Source: Branchiostoma floridae
Lineage: Eukaryota; Chordata; Leptocardii; Amphioxiformes; Branchiostomatidae
Assembly: GCF_000003815.2 (NCBI RefSeq)
Contig: NC_049992.1
Location: 12,864,354-12,928,353, forward strand
Direction of reading: 5' to 3'
Length of the DNA stretch: 64,000 nt
In this document: positions 10,919 to 22,398 of the stretch, one piece after another
Position numbering within the stretch: position 1 is the first letter of the stretch
Layout: the number at the start of each line of letters is the position of its first letter
Translations under genes and position numbers: made by a program
The notes under the pieces: model-generated
Seen by the model: only the letters and a program-made list of their open reading frames with translations
Told to the model about the DNA's origin: nothing
The model's database searches: none

Positions 10919-13900
10919 TCAGAAAACTCCAGGGAAGAATCGCCCGTGTATGGCAAACGGGATGTAAGTCTTGGCGTAGGCATAGTTGATGACGTTCAAA
11001 GTCTGAGCGTCAAGTATCAACAGATAACTCTCCTTTCTTGGCCCATCGAGAACGGTAGCGATGAGAACACCCTGGTCTTCTGCCTTAGCGTTTGGTTCGG
11101 GAATGAAGTAAGGTTCATTAGGGTAGTGATTAGGAAGGTACCAATACTTGTCCCCCTTTCCACCGTTGCAGAGATCTTTTTTAACGATGGCGAAGTTGTC
11201 GTGCACAGTTGGAGTTTGCGAGTCAAAGGAAAAGACGACTCCGTAGACGTAGCAGTAGTTCCCACTTCGATGATTTTCGTTGATCACCGGAAGCTCCATT
11301 CGGTTCACGAAGTTCAGCTCGGGTGTTTTCGGAGAGAACGTGGAGACCCCGACGCTCGATGTTTTCATGTTGAGAGTGAAGCGCTTTAACAGTGCATGGT
11401 TGGTCAGTTTGCTCCTCTTCTGTGCGTCTAGCATCGTGGCAATCTCAAACTGGTAAAGCATGGAGTTGTCCGGGTAAGTTATCATATCAACGACTATGTC
11501 GTCATCCTGCTCAAAGGCGTTGACGTGATGCACTGCAAAGAACCCCGGCGTTTTCATCTCTGACACTTTGCCGTCTTTAAGTGAGATAATCAGAAACTTG
11601 GTGTCATCCTTGCCCTCCCATTCAAGACATTTGCCCGCTTCAGCTGAGTTCAGCATTTTGGAAACGCTTACGTAGAGAGGATAGAGAGAGATCACGACGT
11701 AGTTGTCTGTGATAGAGAAGCTGTGCATGTATGACATTCTCTCTAACTTGACGTTTGTAATGATCTCTTGTGTGGTGGTGTCCTTCATTCTGTACAATGT
11801 GAGGGTGTGTTTAAGTCCCGGTACGATGTTTACAGTGTACACCAAGTTGATGGTATGGCCTGTTTTTGGTTCGTACAGGGGATGAGCTGTAGACATCAAT
11901 GAGAGAAGGCTTATGATTGGATGAGTGATGTCAGGTTTGACCAGACTTATGGTGTTCAGCGTACCAATGTCGAACTTAGAAAAGACAGCGCCATCGGTGA
12001 GACCGACGAACTCGGCGTTTCGTCCCGTTCCTATCTTCCAGATGTTTGCGTTGGTGTTGTCGATGCCGTTCACTAGAGATTCGGCCCTCTCTTCGAACGT
12101 GAAAGCGGGGTTAACGCCGTCAAACGTGATGGAGGTGGCGTAGTCGTTCTCAGCGATAGACCGTGTGTAAGTGGACGTGCCTAGGAATTTGGCCGAGAAG
12201 AGAATCTTTGTGCCGTTGTTGATCTTGAAGGAGTGAAGCTTAGCGAAACCGTCAAACGTGTGGATGACGCTCCGCCCTCCGATGTTAAAGCGACCTGGGC
12301 CGTTTCTTACCTGAAAAAAAAACATAGAAGAATGAAGTCAAATCTAACTTGATAAAGATTACAAAAGGTATAAATTGGTTTCCATGAGCCTGAGGTCGTC
12401 ATTAGATAGCCTTAGAATAGCGTATATTGCAGTGAAAGTTCGCACCATAACATTTGGTATTGACCCAGATCGTCATTTCAAAATGGCCGCTTACGGAAAA
12501 GATTACTTCAAGGCACGGATCAATTTTCACAGAGGTAGATCTATATGACTGCTTTTTATCATTTGTTAAAAAACACAAAATCTACAAAAAAATTCGTTTT
12601 CTTCAATGAGTACTTGAACATTACAGTCTTTGTTAACATATCTATCACACGAATTCACGAATTTGCCTTCTCTTATATAGTAAAGTACAAGAGAGGAGGT
12701 TGACATTGACAAGTAGTTATAAACTGATTGACAAGTAATTATATTTCATATTAGCATAGTCCATTTTAGACCTCCAGGGAGAAAGATAAATGTGTTGCAA
12801 GCTATCAAATTCATTTGATAAATGTGATTTAATATAAGCGTATGAAGAAAAAAACAAACCCTTATTAATTAACGACTTAGGTACGGAAACATTTTCCAAA
12901 GATACCGTTATTTTATTATCCCCTACCGTACTGAAAGTTCTGTGTTGCTAATATTCTCGTGACCGGGGCGAATCAATATACATGCCAGTAGTGTCACAGT
13001 AAAGTATTAATGTGACTGTTAATCTGTGTTCTAGCGGAAACCCGGAAATACCAGCGGTCACTGTGACGGACTCGGCAACAAATGGCCTTTGGGCCACAGG
13101 AAGTAAATGTTATGGATGACATCAGGGCCCTCATTAATTTTCGATTTTTTCCCCTCTTGAGATGGTACATGGTGGACATGACGAGGAATTACCAAAATGG
13201 AATATTGTGTGGTAGCCTTGGTTGTATAGACGTTACACCAGTAGAGTAGATGTGGCCTTAGCCGTAGTTGTAAAATAAACTATATGTGTAAATCATATAT
13301 GGTTTAGTAGTAAAGTGGTATACCAATGCAGGAGCCATAAGTGTAGTTGTCAAATTAATTGGTAATTTATGCCAGTGTCACATTGAGCACATTTTTAATA
13401 CAGAAATAAACACTTCTTGGCTATGATACCATCTTTACGCAATACGTAAAAGTATGACTTAGAAGACAACAAAATGCAAAAAAAACGGAAGAAAATTAGT
13501 TCTTTATCTCTGAAATTATTTCAGTCATCTACGACCCCACAGTGCCGCCAGTGCCGCACTGCAAGTGCAGTGATCACATGAGAGTCCAAGTTTTTAGAGA
13601 TTTGAAGTTTTCAGAGGATGTTTTTCATAAAATCTATTTGTCATGGCCTTATTCAGGAGACGAATGACTCGCTGACTCTCGTCTGTCAAACAGCTGGGAC
13701 CTTGTTGCAATGGAACAAATGTTGACATTTCTCTGCTTATCACGTTGTGTAACATACTTAGTCAACACGCAATGAGTAAGGCAGTCATGCCAAGTCAATT
13801 AATCAATCAGAATGTTTGTTTGAAATGGTTGCTCAGTCCTTAGTTAGACACCCGAGTCTCTTTTGTTTCATTTGTAAATGTGACATTTCTGTCAAATAGA

Positions 13901-15379
13901 TGTTGTGGGTTCCTGTACAAAGATCTACAAAGACAAAGGGGCATTCAGGATGTAGAGATAAAATGTGTCATGAAAAACGACTTTTAATTTCTTTTTCGTG
14001 TAGGACTTTCACACTCTTGTGTGTTAGGCACTCTGTGCCATCGATGTAATTTTTGTAAAAATTTGTAAAGATTCTTTAGGTTGTCTGTTGATATCATCGA
14101 CACAATTAATTACACAATAAACAGGAGTCCTAATATCAACAATGACATAATTATGGTCGAACGTATACATTTCGTGTGGATTTTGCTCATCTTATAACCA
14201 ATCATTAGCATGGACGTTTTGCATTATACGGAATGAGCACGTGCACGTCATTCATATGCCCACCGTTTTGTGATTGATAAAAGGTGAACGAACAGGCAAA
14301 GATTCCACATGACTGTTGAAAAACGAGGAGAATGACTACTAGACTGTAAATGATATGAAGTGAAATCTTTTAGTATCAAATTTCAGAAATATCCTCACAA
14401 TCGCAGTTTTCTATCTATGACTACATGTACTTTGTGTGTTCTCATGTGTGTTTTGTTCTCAACACGTATGGAACCTCTATGCAAAAATCAACGAGAATAG
14501 ACAACTCTCTTTTATAGTTATCTTTCTATACTCAAACGCGGTGTGTGCACATATACGAATACACTTCAGTCAGACCTAGTTCAGGGTCCATGGTTAATTA
14601 TGGGCAAAGCTTCTCAAATCGAATAACAATCTGTTAAACAGTCATTCTTATATATTCTTATAATACCCCCTTTGCACTAGAACGGCACTCCCTCTCTGCA
14701 ACTATACATGTATAGTACAATCCCCGTGATCCAATCTCTGCTTGGAGAATTATCTCCAGGCAGATTTACCAGTGGCATAAGATAGTATCAAAGCTGGCTG
14801 AGGAGTACAGCTGGCCAAAGGGCGTCATCTGCCACTGGGAAGACCAAACACTCTCCTAGGCCGGCTTCACTCCTCTGGCAGCTTTTGATACTATCTTATG
14901 CTACCGTATGATCTGCTTGGAGATTACTTGCTTGGACAATACCTCCGGCCTTTTAAAGTCACAATACGTGAGAGCGCAGTGCGATTGCCGTCTGGTGGAA
15001 AGGGGTCTTAGATACATACACAACTCGCACGTGTTTAAACACAGAAATTTAAACACAACCTTGGATGGTCAAATTTTCACAAAACATCTACTGGTAGCTA
15101 GGCTACAGCCGTCTCCGGCTAAATTGTTACAGAACTCTCAATGAATGAGTTAAGAGAGGAAATACTCACGAAAGTGCCGTGGACCCAGTGTGGGACAGGC
15201 GTGCTGTTGGACCACTGGATCGGCCGATCTCGGAATTCTTCAAAGTTATCTGTGAAGAAATATTCTAACCCAACGGTGCTTGCTTGAATGAAGCACGCGA
15301 GTGCCAGAACAACAGTGGACAAAAAGATAACCTTGTTTCTCACCAACATTTCGAGGCAGTTTTTTTCTGAGGTGTACAA
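10919..15379 (-). CDS. Carotenoid oxygenase-like gene A, secreted type
   Basis: Two coding exons: 15379-15170 (first in-frame ATG; a second at 15349) and 12310-10919. The donor GTGAGT and acceptor TTTCAG join in phase 0 at HGTF|VRNGPGRF, giving 533 codons. The fold is that of RPE65/BCO carotenoid cleavage oxygenases, non-heme Fe(II) beta-propellers. Iron ligands are visible as H213 (TAHP), H266 (YMHSF), H332 (VHHVNAFE) and H525 (AIHGRFF). Second-shell acids E409 and E469 are kept, but the position of RPE65 E148 is D176. The N-terminus (MLVRNK, then a hydrophobic run to about residue 33) looks like a signal peptide. The PDPCK cysteine region is absent. A TATA-like motif lies at 15439-15444. 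Unlike B and D there is no intron after the YTR motif. Substrate unknown; cleavage or isomerase activity is inferred from the family only. Confidence 0.9.
12326..14665. other. Intron 1 of gene A, proximal part
   Basis: Non-coding interior of the 2.86-kb intron of gene A. Apart from the element fragment at 13.43-13.57 kb I see no exon, RNA gene or intact element in it. Confidence 0.6.
13430..13572. mobile_element. MITE fragment inside the gene A intron
   Basis: acgtaaaagtatgactta, then gaagacaacaaaatgc, and ttctttatctctgaaatt match, in opposite orientation, the interior of the element at 25384-25584. gcactgcaagtgcagtg lies at the right side. Only one end is recognisable, so this is a truncated copy. 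Confidence 0.55.
14666..15006. mobile_element. Nested MITEs in the gene A intron
   Basis: Outer element: the left end ACCCCCTTTGCACTAGAACG is mirrored at 14965-15006 (GAGAGCGCAGTGCGATTGCC, then GTCTGGTGGAAAGGGG). This is the same terminal type as the element at 8828-9074. Inside it, about 14754-14925, sits a second foldback: ggcataagatagtatcaaag is mirrored by cttttgatactatcttatgc, bounded by tctccaggcaga and tctgcttggaga. That inner unit is related to the element at 56459-56620. The nesting shows the outer family inserted first. Confidence 0.7.
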
Positions 15380-15438
15380 GAACGAGATGACTGAGTTCTT
15401 GCAAATTTAGAAGTGAGACAAACAGCTTTAAGAGGGGA

Positions 15439-15444
15439 TTTATA
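15439..15444 (-). promoter_or_regulatory. TATA-like box of gene A
   Basis: The minus strand reads GATATAAATC here, about 60 bp upstream of the first in-frame ATG (15379). A start site about 30 bp downstream would leave a 5'UTR of roughly 30 nt. The position fits a TATA element but is not proof. Confidence 0.4.
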
Positions 15445-15689
15445 TCAATTTAGGAAATGTTTGTCCTGTCAATCACTTAACAAATAGAGACATTGGCATG
15501 ATGATCTCATATAGTACTACTGCGCATGTGCGGTATGTCGACGGATCACGTGATTTGACGGACTGTATGAGCAGGTGACCGTGACATGTCATATTTCATT
15601 TCAGACAAAAGATAAACCATTCTGTGAGGTATTGTCCCCGATTATATATATATATATGTGTAGTATAAAAATATATAGTTCTTTTAATC

Positions 15690-15890
15690 ATAAAAACTGA
15701 AGCTTGTTACATAAAGCTTAGCTTGTCTCCCTCTGCTTCCAAAAAAGAAGTCAAACCCAACCTGTTTAGAAATAGCCAACACTAGTATTAGAGTAGAATA
15801 TTGTTCATGACTGTCCATTGTCACTATGTTTATACCATTTACTTACAATTAGCCCTAAACTTGCAAATAAACTTCTATATTGAATACGCT
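15690..15890 (+). mobile_element. LINE 3'-end remnant
   Basis: ccaaaaaagaagtcaaaccc, then a tract with ttacaattagcccta and gcaaataaactt, matches in order the 3' ends at 17760-18010 and 47870-48115. Only the non-coding tail and the last few codons remain. Confidence 0.55.
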
Positions 15891-17420
15891 GTGTACTATA
15901 CGGCGTGATTGGAAATTTCCATACTACTATTGTAATACTGTATGACGTAGTGTTACCTTCTAGCAATTAGCGCAAGCTTAGCTTGTGCAAATCAAAGTTC
16001 AACTAATCAATTATGCAACATTAATCGTCGGACTCAGGGACAGTCAGAAAACCTGTTAACATTACACATATCTCGCTGCACATAGACTGTTTACCGTGTC
16101 TGTGCAATCTTTTATACTCAAATAAAATAACAATTAACCTTTAGACTTATTCTGTAGTGCTGATACGTAACAGGTGGTAGGTCCGGGGTTCATTTTTTAT
16201 GTTTTTCAGAACAGGAACAGGAAGTTCAAATCTTTTAACTTCCTAAAGTACTATTTCCAAAGAAGGTTTTTAGGTGGCGTATGTATCTATCTGACTAAAG
16301 TTTGTATGCGGTATATCAGCATAACTCAGTAATGGCTGCATTGTCCTATCAAAAAGAAATTATTGAATTGCCCCCCCCCCCCCAACCCCCCCTGTCGGCT
16401 TACTGCAACAGAACGTCTAGCCCGTGTTCTTGACAAGCTATGGTAACGATTTGAAAGTGGTAGATAGCTCTTAGACTTAAAAAGAAGTGATATGCGTTTG
16501 GGTCCTCTAGCTTCTTTGGAACAGCAAGGGCGTATCAAGGCAAGATCGACAAGAAGGTTTAAAAAATTTGGCAAAGGCATGCGTTTAAGATTTCTTAATT
16601 GAATAACAATGGGTGCAAACACGAAATTCTAATATTATTTACTTAACGTATTGTGTAATGTGAGTGTGTTTGCCGACAATTATGTGTGTTTGTTTCGTCG
16701 ACTGTGGCTCACGGTCCTTCTTCACGGGATTCCGAAAAACAACTTACCGTTGCTGAGTGACCAGAGCGGTTTGCAAGAATGGTGAGGCCATAGCAAGTAA
16801 ATTCATGGGTGTCATCAGCGCGCTCATTTTTTACCATTGACTTTCGACTGAATACAAAAAGAAAAAGAAATAAGGACAAGGGAAAATTGTTTACCTCTAG
16901 AGCTGGTCTACATGAACAAAAAAACTACAGAAAATTGGGGGGAAATGACACAAGCTCGGAAGTTGTAGAAGCGACACTTGGTGTACTAGTGTTTCAGTAT
17001 AGTTGCAAACCTGGTAAGTGATGCTACCACACTAGTGCCACTTTGTGCACTGATCGAATACAGGAATGGGAGATTTCTTGTCCGTGATTCCATGTTTTTC
17101 TGCTTCATTTCTCCTACAACGTTTTATGTTCTCTAGTCTGAAATCTCTTGGTAGTATTAGTCATTTGGGATTCATCAAAGAGAGGTGTCGATTTTATGTA
17201 AGTGGCAGCAATGCATATGCTTTACAATATCTTCGTTGCGAACGACAACACATTAAATATCTAGCATGTTTGCAGTACTTTCAACCTTTAGAAAGCAAGC
17301 AAACATAGAACCAGGTCAGCGTGGCCTTGCATAACTCCACTTGCAGGCTTCAGGCCGTTTGGAGCCTGCAACGGAGGCGAGAACTGTCACAGGACGTGTA
17401 GTTTGGTGAAGTGGAGTTAT
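15891..17420. other. No gene; poly-C tract
   Basis: Intergenic. A C-rich homopolymer lies at about 16371-16392. Open frames at 16809-17021 and 17066-17308 show no family features. No RNA gene seen. Confidence 0.4.
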
Positions 17421-17424
17421 ACAA

Positions 17425-17460
17425 CGCACACACACACATACATACACACTCACACACAAA
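17425..17460. repeat. CA-rich microsatellite
   Basis: Short imperfect (CA)n tract (cacacacacatacatacaca and following). Simple repeat only. Confidence 0.7.
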
Positions 17461-17759
17461 ATAAAAGGCAGCCCCCGTTCGAAGCCTGGAACGGATCTGA
17501 GGCTATAACCGTTCCTGGTGACTGTTGCTTCTAATTTACGGTTCCAGTTAACACATCAACACATGCACTGTGACAGTGTCCACGCACTGCATACGTTGGT
17601 ACGAAACAACCACACCGGTAATGTGTAAGTCCGTTGTTACTCATGTGTAATTAGCAACATTACCACACGTACTATGAGCGTTTGCTGTGGAGTATTGTGG
17701 AGTATCGAGTAACATGATGATCACGTTAATAGCCACTTTCCCTCTATCTTTTAGTTGCA

Positions 17760-18010
17760 ACATTACGACAAAAAGAAAACCGTTCTCCTTCTAACTTCAC
17801 AAAACCCACACATAATAGAAAAGGTGGGATCTTTCTTCTTCCGCTGTCTTCGAAAAAGGAGTCGAACCCAATAACCCAGGACGTAGAGTTAGCCTTAACT
17901 AGTTTTAGACTAGAGTAGACACCTTTGATATTGTTTTTTTTTTACTTTTTCTGAACCTCTCATGTTACCTGCAATTAGCCCACGGGCAATGATGTGTAAT
18001 AACATTCTCT
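17760..18010 (+). mobile_element. LINE 3'-end remnant
   Basis: Parallel to 47870-48115: ttctaacttcacaaaaccca, then aaggtgggatctttcttctt, cgctgtcttcgaaaaaggag and later acctgcaattagcccacggg. The encoded tail reads like the LINE C-terminus in the PI3-kinase intron (LLTSQNPHI, FRCLRKRS). The frame is broken and only the 3' part survives. Confidence 0.65.
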
Positions 18011-19315
18011 ATTAACACACGGACTCTGGCAGTTTGTAGTGACCTGCCAGGTGACCGTGAGGTCATTGACTTAACTTACAGTATTTGTTTATTATCCCTA
18101 AATAAGAAACAAAACGTTTTATTGGACTGGTCTACTTGTTGCCTGACCTCCATGACGTTGCCCACAAGAAGCGCCGCCTATCGGATTTTCAGAAATTTTC
18201 AGCTACAGGCTTCTAATCAATCTGCCACCGTGAATCTGCAGTCATAGTTCAAACATTCTTTTAGAGATTCCAATTTCTCATTTTGCTTCATAACCAAGTT
18301 TATGTCATAACCAGACAGCAGTTACTAGTAGTAGTACCCAGTCTCGTCAGGTGGTTGCTACATTGACATGTATATCATTACGCGCTCCTATCGGTAAATT
18401 GTGGTAGTTCAGTCCCCCGCTATGTTGTGACTATATCTATACGCGCCAAGAGACCTTTCCAATGATAGCAAGTTTGGCCTACTATAGCTAGAAGACACTT
18501 TATATGCTAACCCTTACCTGTTTAGCTAGGGTTGGGGTAAGGGTTAACTTTAAACACATATATCTCGAGAAGAAAGCACTAGACTTTAAAGCGGTTTTCA
18601 GATTACAACTACGTTTTAGAAACGGTAGAGGGCGCTTTTGCGCGCATACTGGTACACTGCGCGTCGAAGATCTATCAATTAGATGGAAAAGCCACTCTTT
18701 AATTGCTCGGTGATCAATGTACGTAAAAGATTCATATCAATTTTGCTTCTGATGTTATTGGCTACATGTGGTTATCATGTAACTGACGGAGTGGTGTATG
18801 TTATATTTTGAAGATGTTAAATGCTGAATCATTATTTTTACTCACATGACGTCAAAAGTTAGTAGCTGTTGGCATATTGCCTGTTTTATTCGATAAACCG
18901 AATTACAATGTTTTGCAATAATCAGACAAATATGCAAATTAAGTGCCAGTTTGCATAATTTGCATTTCATGATGTACATCTCTGTCTAAGCTACCTACAT
19001 ACCAAATATCATGTAAATTTGTCATTCCCTTCTTCAGTTATCGTCCTTAGAAGATTTTGACAAAAATGCCCCTGCAGTTCCAGAGCAACCTGCTAGGGGA
19101 ACCAAATATACACCAGATATCCCTTATGTCACAAGCTATCTGCCATCCAAAAAGCAAGACCATAGCACATCCAGTTCAAAAGATCCAAAAAATGAATTTC
19201 TGCTGCAGTACCAAGGTCACATACCAGGGGGCCCAAAATTGACCTTGACCTTTGTCTTCCCAACACCTACCCACAAACCAAATATCATCGTAATCCGTCC
19301 AGAGGTTCTTGAGTT
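18011..19315. other. No gene recognised
   Basis: Intergenic. A small hairpin, gctaacccttacc / ggtaagggttaac, lies at about 18507-18546. No exon or RNA gene seen. Confidence 0.4.
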
Positions 19316-19328
19316 ATGCTCACTACAA

Positions 19329-19389
19329 AATCCGGACACACAGACACACACACACACAGACACACACACAGACACACACACAGACACAC
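19329..19389. repeat. ACAC/GACAC microsatellite
   Basis: Imperfect (CA)n interrupted by regularly spaced G (cagacacacacacacagaca type). It leaves an antisense frame rich in Val/Cys/Ser that is an artefact. Confidence 0.85.
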
Positions 19390-19529
19390 TCAAAACTATA
19401 TCTCCATTTTTCATGGAGATAACCACCAATCCATTTGTACTGACATGATTGTGCCTCTTCTTCAAACTAGTCGAACACCAAACTTGAAAACATGCTTTTG
19501 CCTTCTTCAAGAAGCTATTTCATGCTTCG

Positions 19530-20280
19530 CCGGGTACGAAAAGTTGCTGGTGTGCAGTTGCCATCGGTCATATCAAAAGTACATGCTTGTTGAGCACTGT
19601 AGTCCCACACTTTTCCAGGTACATAAATTATTGGTGATTGTGGTACGTAGTTGCCATCATCCGCCATATCAAAGTACATGGTTGTTTAGCCTAACTAAAA
19701 TCGCGCTCCTAGTGGTCGGCCCTACAATTGCCGAGGCCCTCGAGGAGAGGGTCATTAAGGTTTCAGAACACAGTTTTTCGCCTATGGGGATTTACATGGT
19801 TAAGGACCCTAAAGTGAGGTGGTTCGACGACTCCAAACGTATAGTAGGGTGCAGATACAATTTACAAGAATTTAGTAAGTTAAAGTTGAGGGTATACATA
19901 CAACCTACAAAATATCTGAAAATGAGCATAGATTTGCCGGCTCGTTTTTCTATAATAGACACTCGCCGGCCGAAGAACTAAAGTAATCCTACTTATGCAG
20001 TATCACCACCGATGTATTCCTCTACCATTCACGCTGCACCATTTACCACAGATTCCACCTCGCTGTTGTGCATGGAAGAATAACTACGGCCTTTACAAGT
20101 ACTGCGGTGTACTTTTTAACAAATACTGTGTTATGAGACCTTAACCCCAACCAGCGCGGGATTGTGCAAACAGGCTACATGGTTGTTGAGCATTGTAGTC
20201 CGGTACTTTTCCAGGCACGTAATATTGTTGGTGATTATGGTACGCAGTTGCCATCAGCCATATCAAAGTCCATTGCATTC
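19530..20280. repeat. Dispersed repeat, two copies in direct order
   Basis: About 19585-19680 and about 20175-20275 share gttgagcactgtagtcc, cttttccaggtac(a/g), ttggtgattgtggtacg and gttgccatcatccg(cc), then atatcaaagt. A related pair (ctaactaaaatcgcgctcct near 19690 and ctgactaaagtcgcgctcct near 20864) follows each. Unit identity is unknown; it may be a degenerate transposon. A long frame over the first copy (19316-19981) shows no domain. Confidence 0.5.
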
Positions 20281-22398
20281 TGCGGAGTCCCTCCCCCGGA
20301 ATGTCGCGAGGGTCGTGGACTTTATGATTTACTCAACCACGATGCGTGCATGCACTCTTCACGCGTACTACAGAACATGCAGACTATTTGTGCGACCTAT
20401 AAGCCTGACAAAGATAAGATTTTCCCGGTTAGTCCTTTGTTCTAGGTCAGTGCCCATTTATCAAAAAGGTGAAGGCAGTCCCGTAGCCTTTCAGAAGCTG
20501 TGGGGAATCGGGGGTGGGGGGGGGGGGGGTATTGGAATGTGGAGCCTACTCTTCAAGCAGAGATTGGTGGGGAAAATCGTGTCCTTTTCGTGGCCTTTCA
20601 TTAAACGTTTTCTTCAATAACCGCGAATACCCATCATTGCCCCTGAAGTGTACAAGTCGAGCAAATATCGGAATGAGGACATTTTTCTTAAGCAGTGCGT
20701 TTCCAAAGGAAACGAACATGTAGCCTCTAGACCTTGCCTAGCCACTCAGCAATTCGTCGTCACTACAAGATATTAGCTAATGTAGTACTAGCAACGCCGG
20801 CTCGACTTCAACCACATTCTCCAAATGCAGGGAGAGTTTTGGAACACTCTCTGAACATTATCCTGACTAAAGTCGCGCTCCTAGCGGCCTTACAGTTGCC
20901 ACCACTTATACTTTTAGGGGATGAGGGGTTCATTAACCCCAGCCAGCGAGAGACTGACATGTGTAAACACAGGCTATCTAATCATCTGCTCGGGTGGGAC
21001 TCTGTGACGTAGTGAAGATGCCTCCTGATGCGTTCCCGCGTTGCTGTGGTAGATTTTGTTTTGGACTAGCGGCTAGGTAGACATTTGTCGATGATTTGTT
21101 TGGTCTGTTAATGCTTTTAGATGCCTACACATACGATTGACAGAATACATACATTTCGTGGTCAAAATCTCCAATTCCATCTCTTGTATCAACTCTTAGA
21201 CATGAAGATGGAACTAGGTAAAGGTATCAACTGTTCAAACGGAAGGCTCCCAAGAAAGCTGTCCAAAACAATGGTTTGGCATTGCGTTATGTTTGCCATA
21301 TCATCAGCCCTTTCTTTCATTCAAAGATGCATTCATTAACATATGTAATAATCTATAAGAGGAAACAAAGGAAAACATGGAAATGTTGGTAGAATTTATC
21401 TTCCAAACAATATCTTTATTTAGGCCATTTCATACAAAATGTGCACATAACCATGTACAGGATATTTGTGCCTCCGATACCAGATTTATTGATCTTCTAT
21501 TTTATACAGATAAAGGTGATCCCTTTAGGTATAACATTATCCTTATCATTCCTCTAAAACGAGAAAAAGTAGCTCTCAAACAATATCTATCTAAAGATAT
21601 TGTAACTATTATAGTAGCCGTCTTCATTATAATCAGCCATGAGGAAATGTACAGAGTCCTAGTGACAGTAGTAGTGTGGTGTATTTTCCACCTTGTGTAT
21701 AGACTTTAGCAATCATTCATCAAATAATATCAAAGCTTTTGATAAATCAAGACAACATCATCTTGGTATACATATATTTTGAAGTATCCGCATAATTAAG
21801 TCTGATTAATTATGAATGATGCATTCTGTGCAAGGGCTAAAGTTCTGCGAAACAACCGTGGTTGATACTTTGTACCTTTCACGAATGTGTTTATTCCTTT
21901 GTTTGGTCATTTTATGTAAGGATTATAGGTCACTTTTGGTCATTTTATGTAAGACGTATCGTTGATATGTCTTAAAGGTTATAGTCCGCTAAGATCTAGG
22001 CCAGCATTTTGTCAAATTGCCATTGTACTGTGTGGGCAGGGTGGGTTGGTTGGTTGGTGTAAACAAAATCCATACCAAGGAGGTTATAACCTGTTATAAA
22101 TTTTTTGGCCATACAAAGCCCTTTCCTCCCAACGTTTAACCTTTTACAAAAGCTAATGGGTTATTAAAGGCTTCTCTTGCACAGCCAATAATGTCTCTCA
22201 CTTTACGTTACTTACGTTACTGGTTGTGTAAAAGAAAACTCCAATATGCCAACCTGATGAAATTATTTTTTGGAAAAGGGACTTTTATTACAGAAATGTT
22301 TTTTTAAAGTGAAGTACCACTTGATTTATATAAACGGAATTCATCATCTCCAGACTTGCCAACCGTGCAATATGTAAGCAACAACCCAAAAAACCAGC
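20281..22398. other. Spacer 3' of gene B, no gene recognised
   Basis: Contains a poly-G tract near 20513-20530 and several short open frames without family features. Downstream of gene B on the minus strand, so part of it could be 3'UTR; no certain polyadenylation site was assigned. Confidence 0.4.

Noticed and set aside
10946-11389. 147-codon plus-strand frame inside gene A
   Set aside because: It is the antisense shadow of a strongly supported carotenoid-oxygenase exon.
18507-18546. ccctta/taaggg motifs resembling telomere repeats
   Set aside because: Only a short hairpin (gctaaccctta and mirror); no tandem TTAGGG run.
19217-19981. Long open frames over the CA repeat
   Set aside because: Low-complexity His/Thr or Val/Cys runs from the microsatellite and no recognisable domain in the rest.
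21377-21709. 110-codon plus-strand frame as a membrane protein
   Set aside because: It has hydrophobic stretches but AT-rich composition explains them; no splice sites, family motif or promoter nearby.
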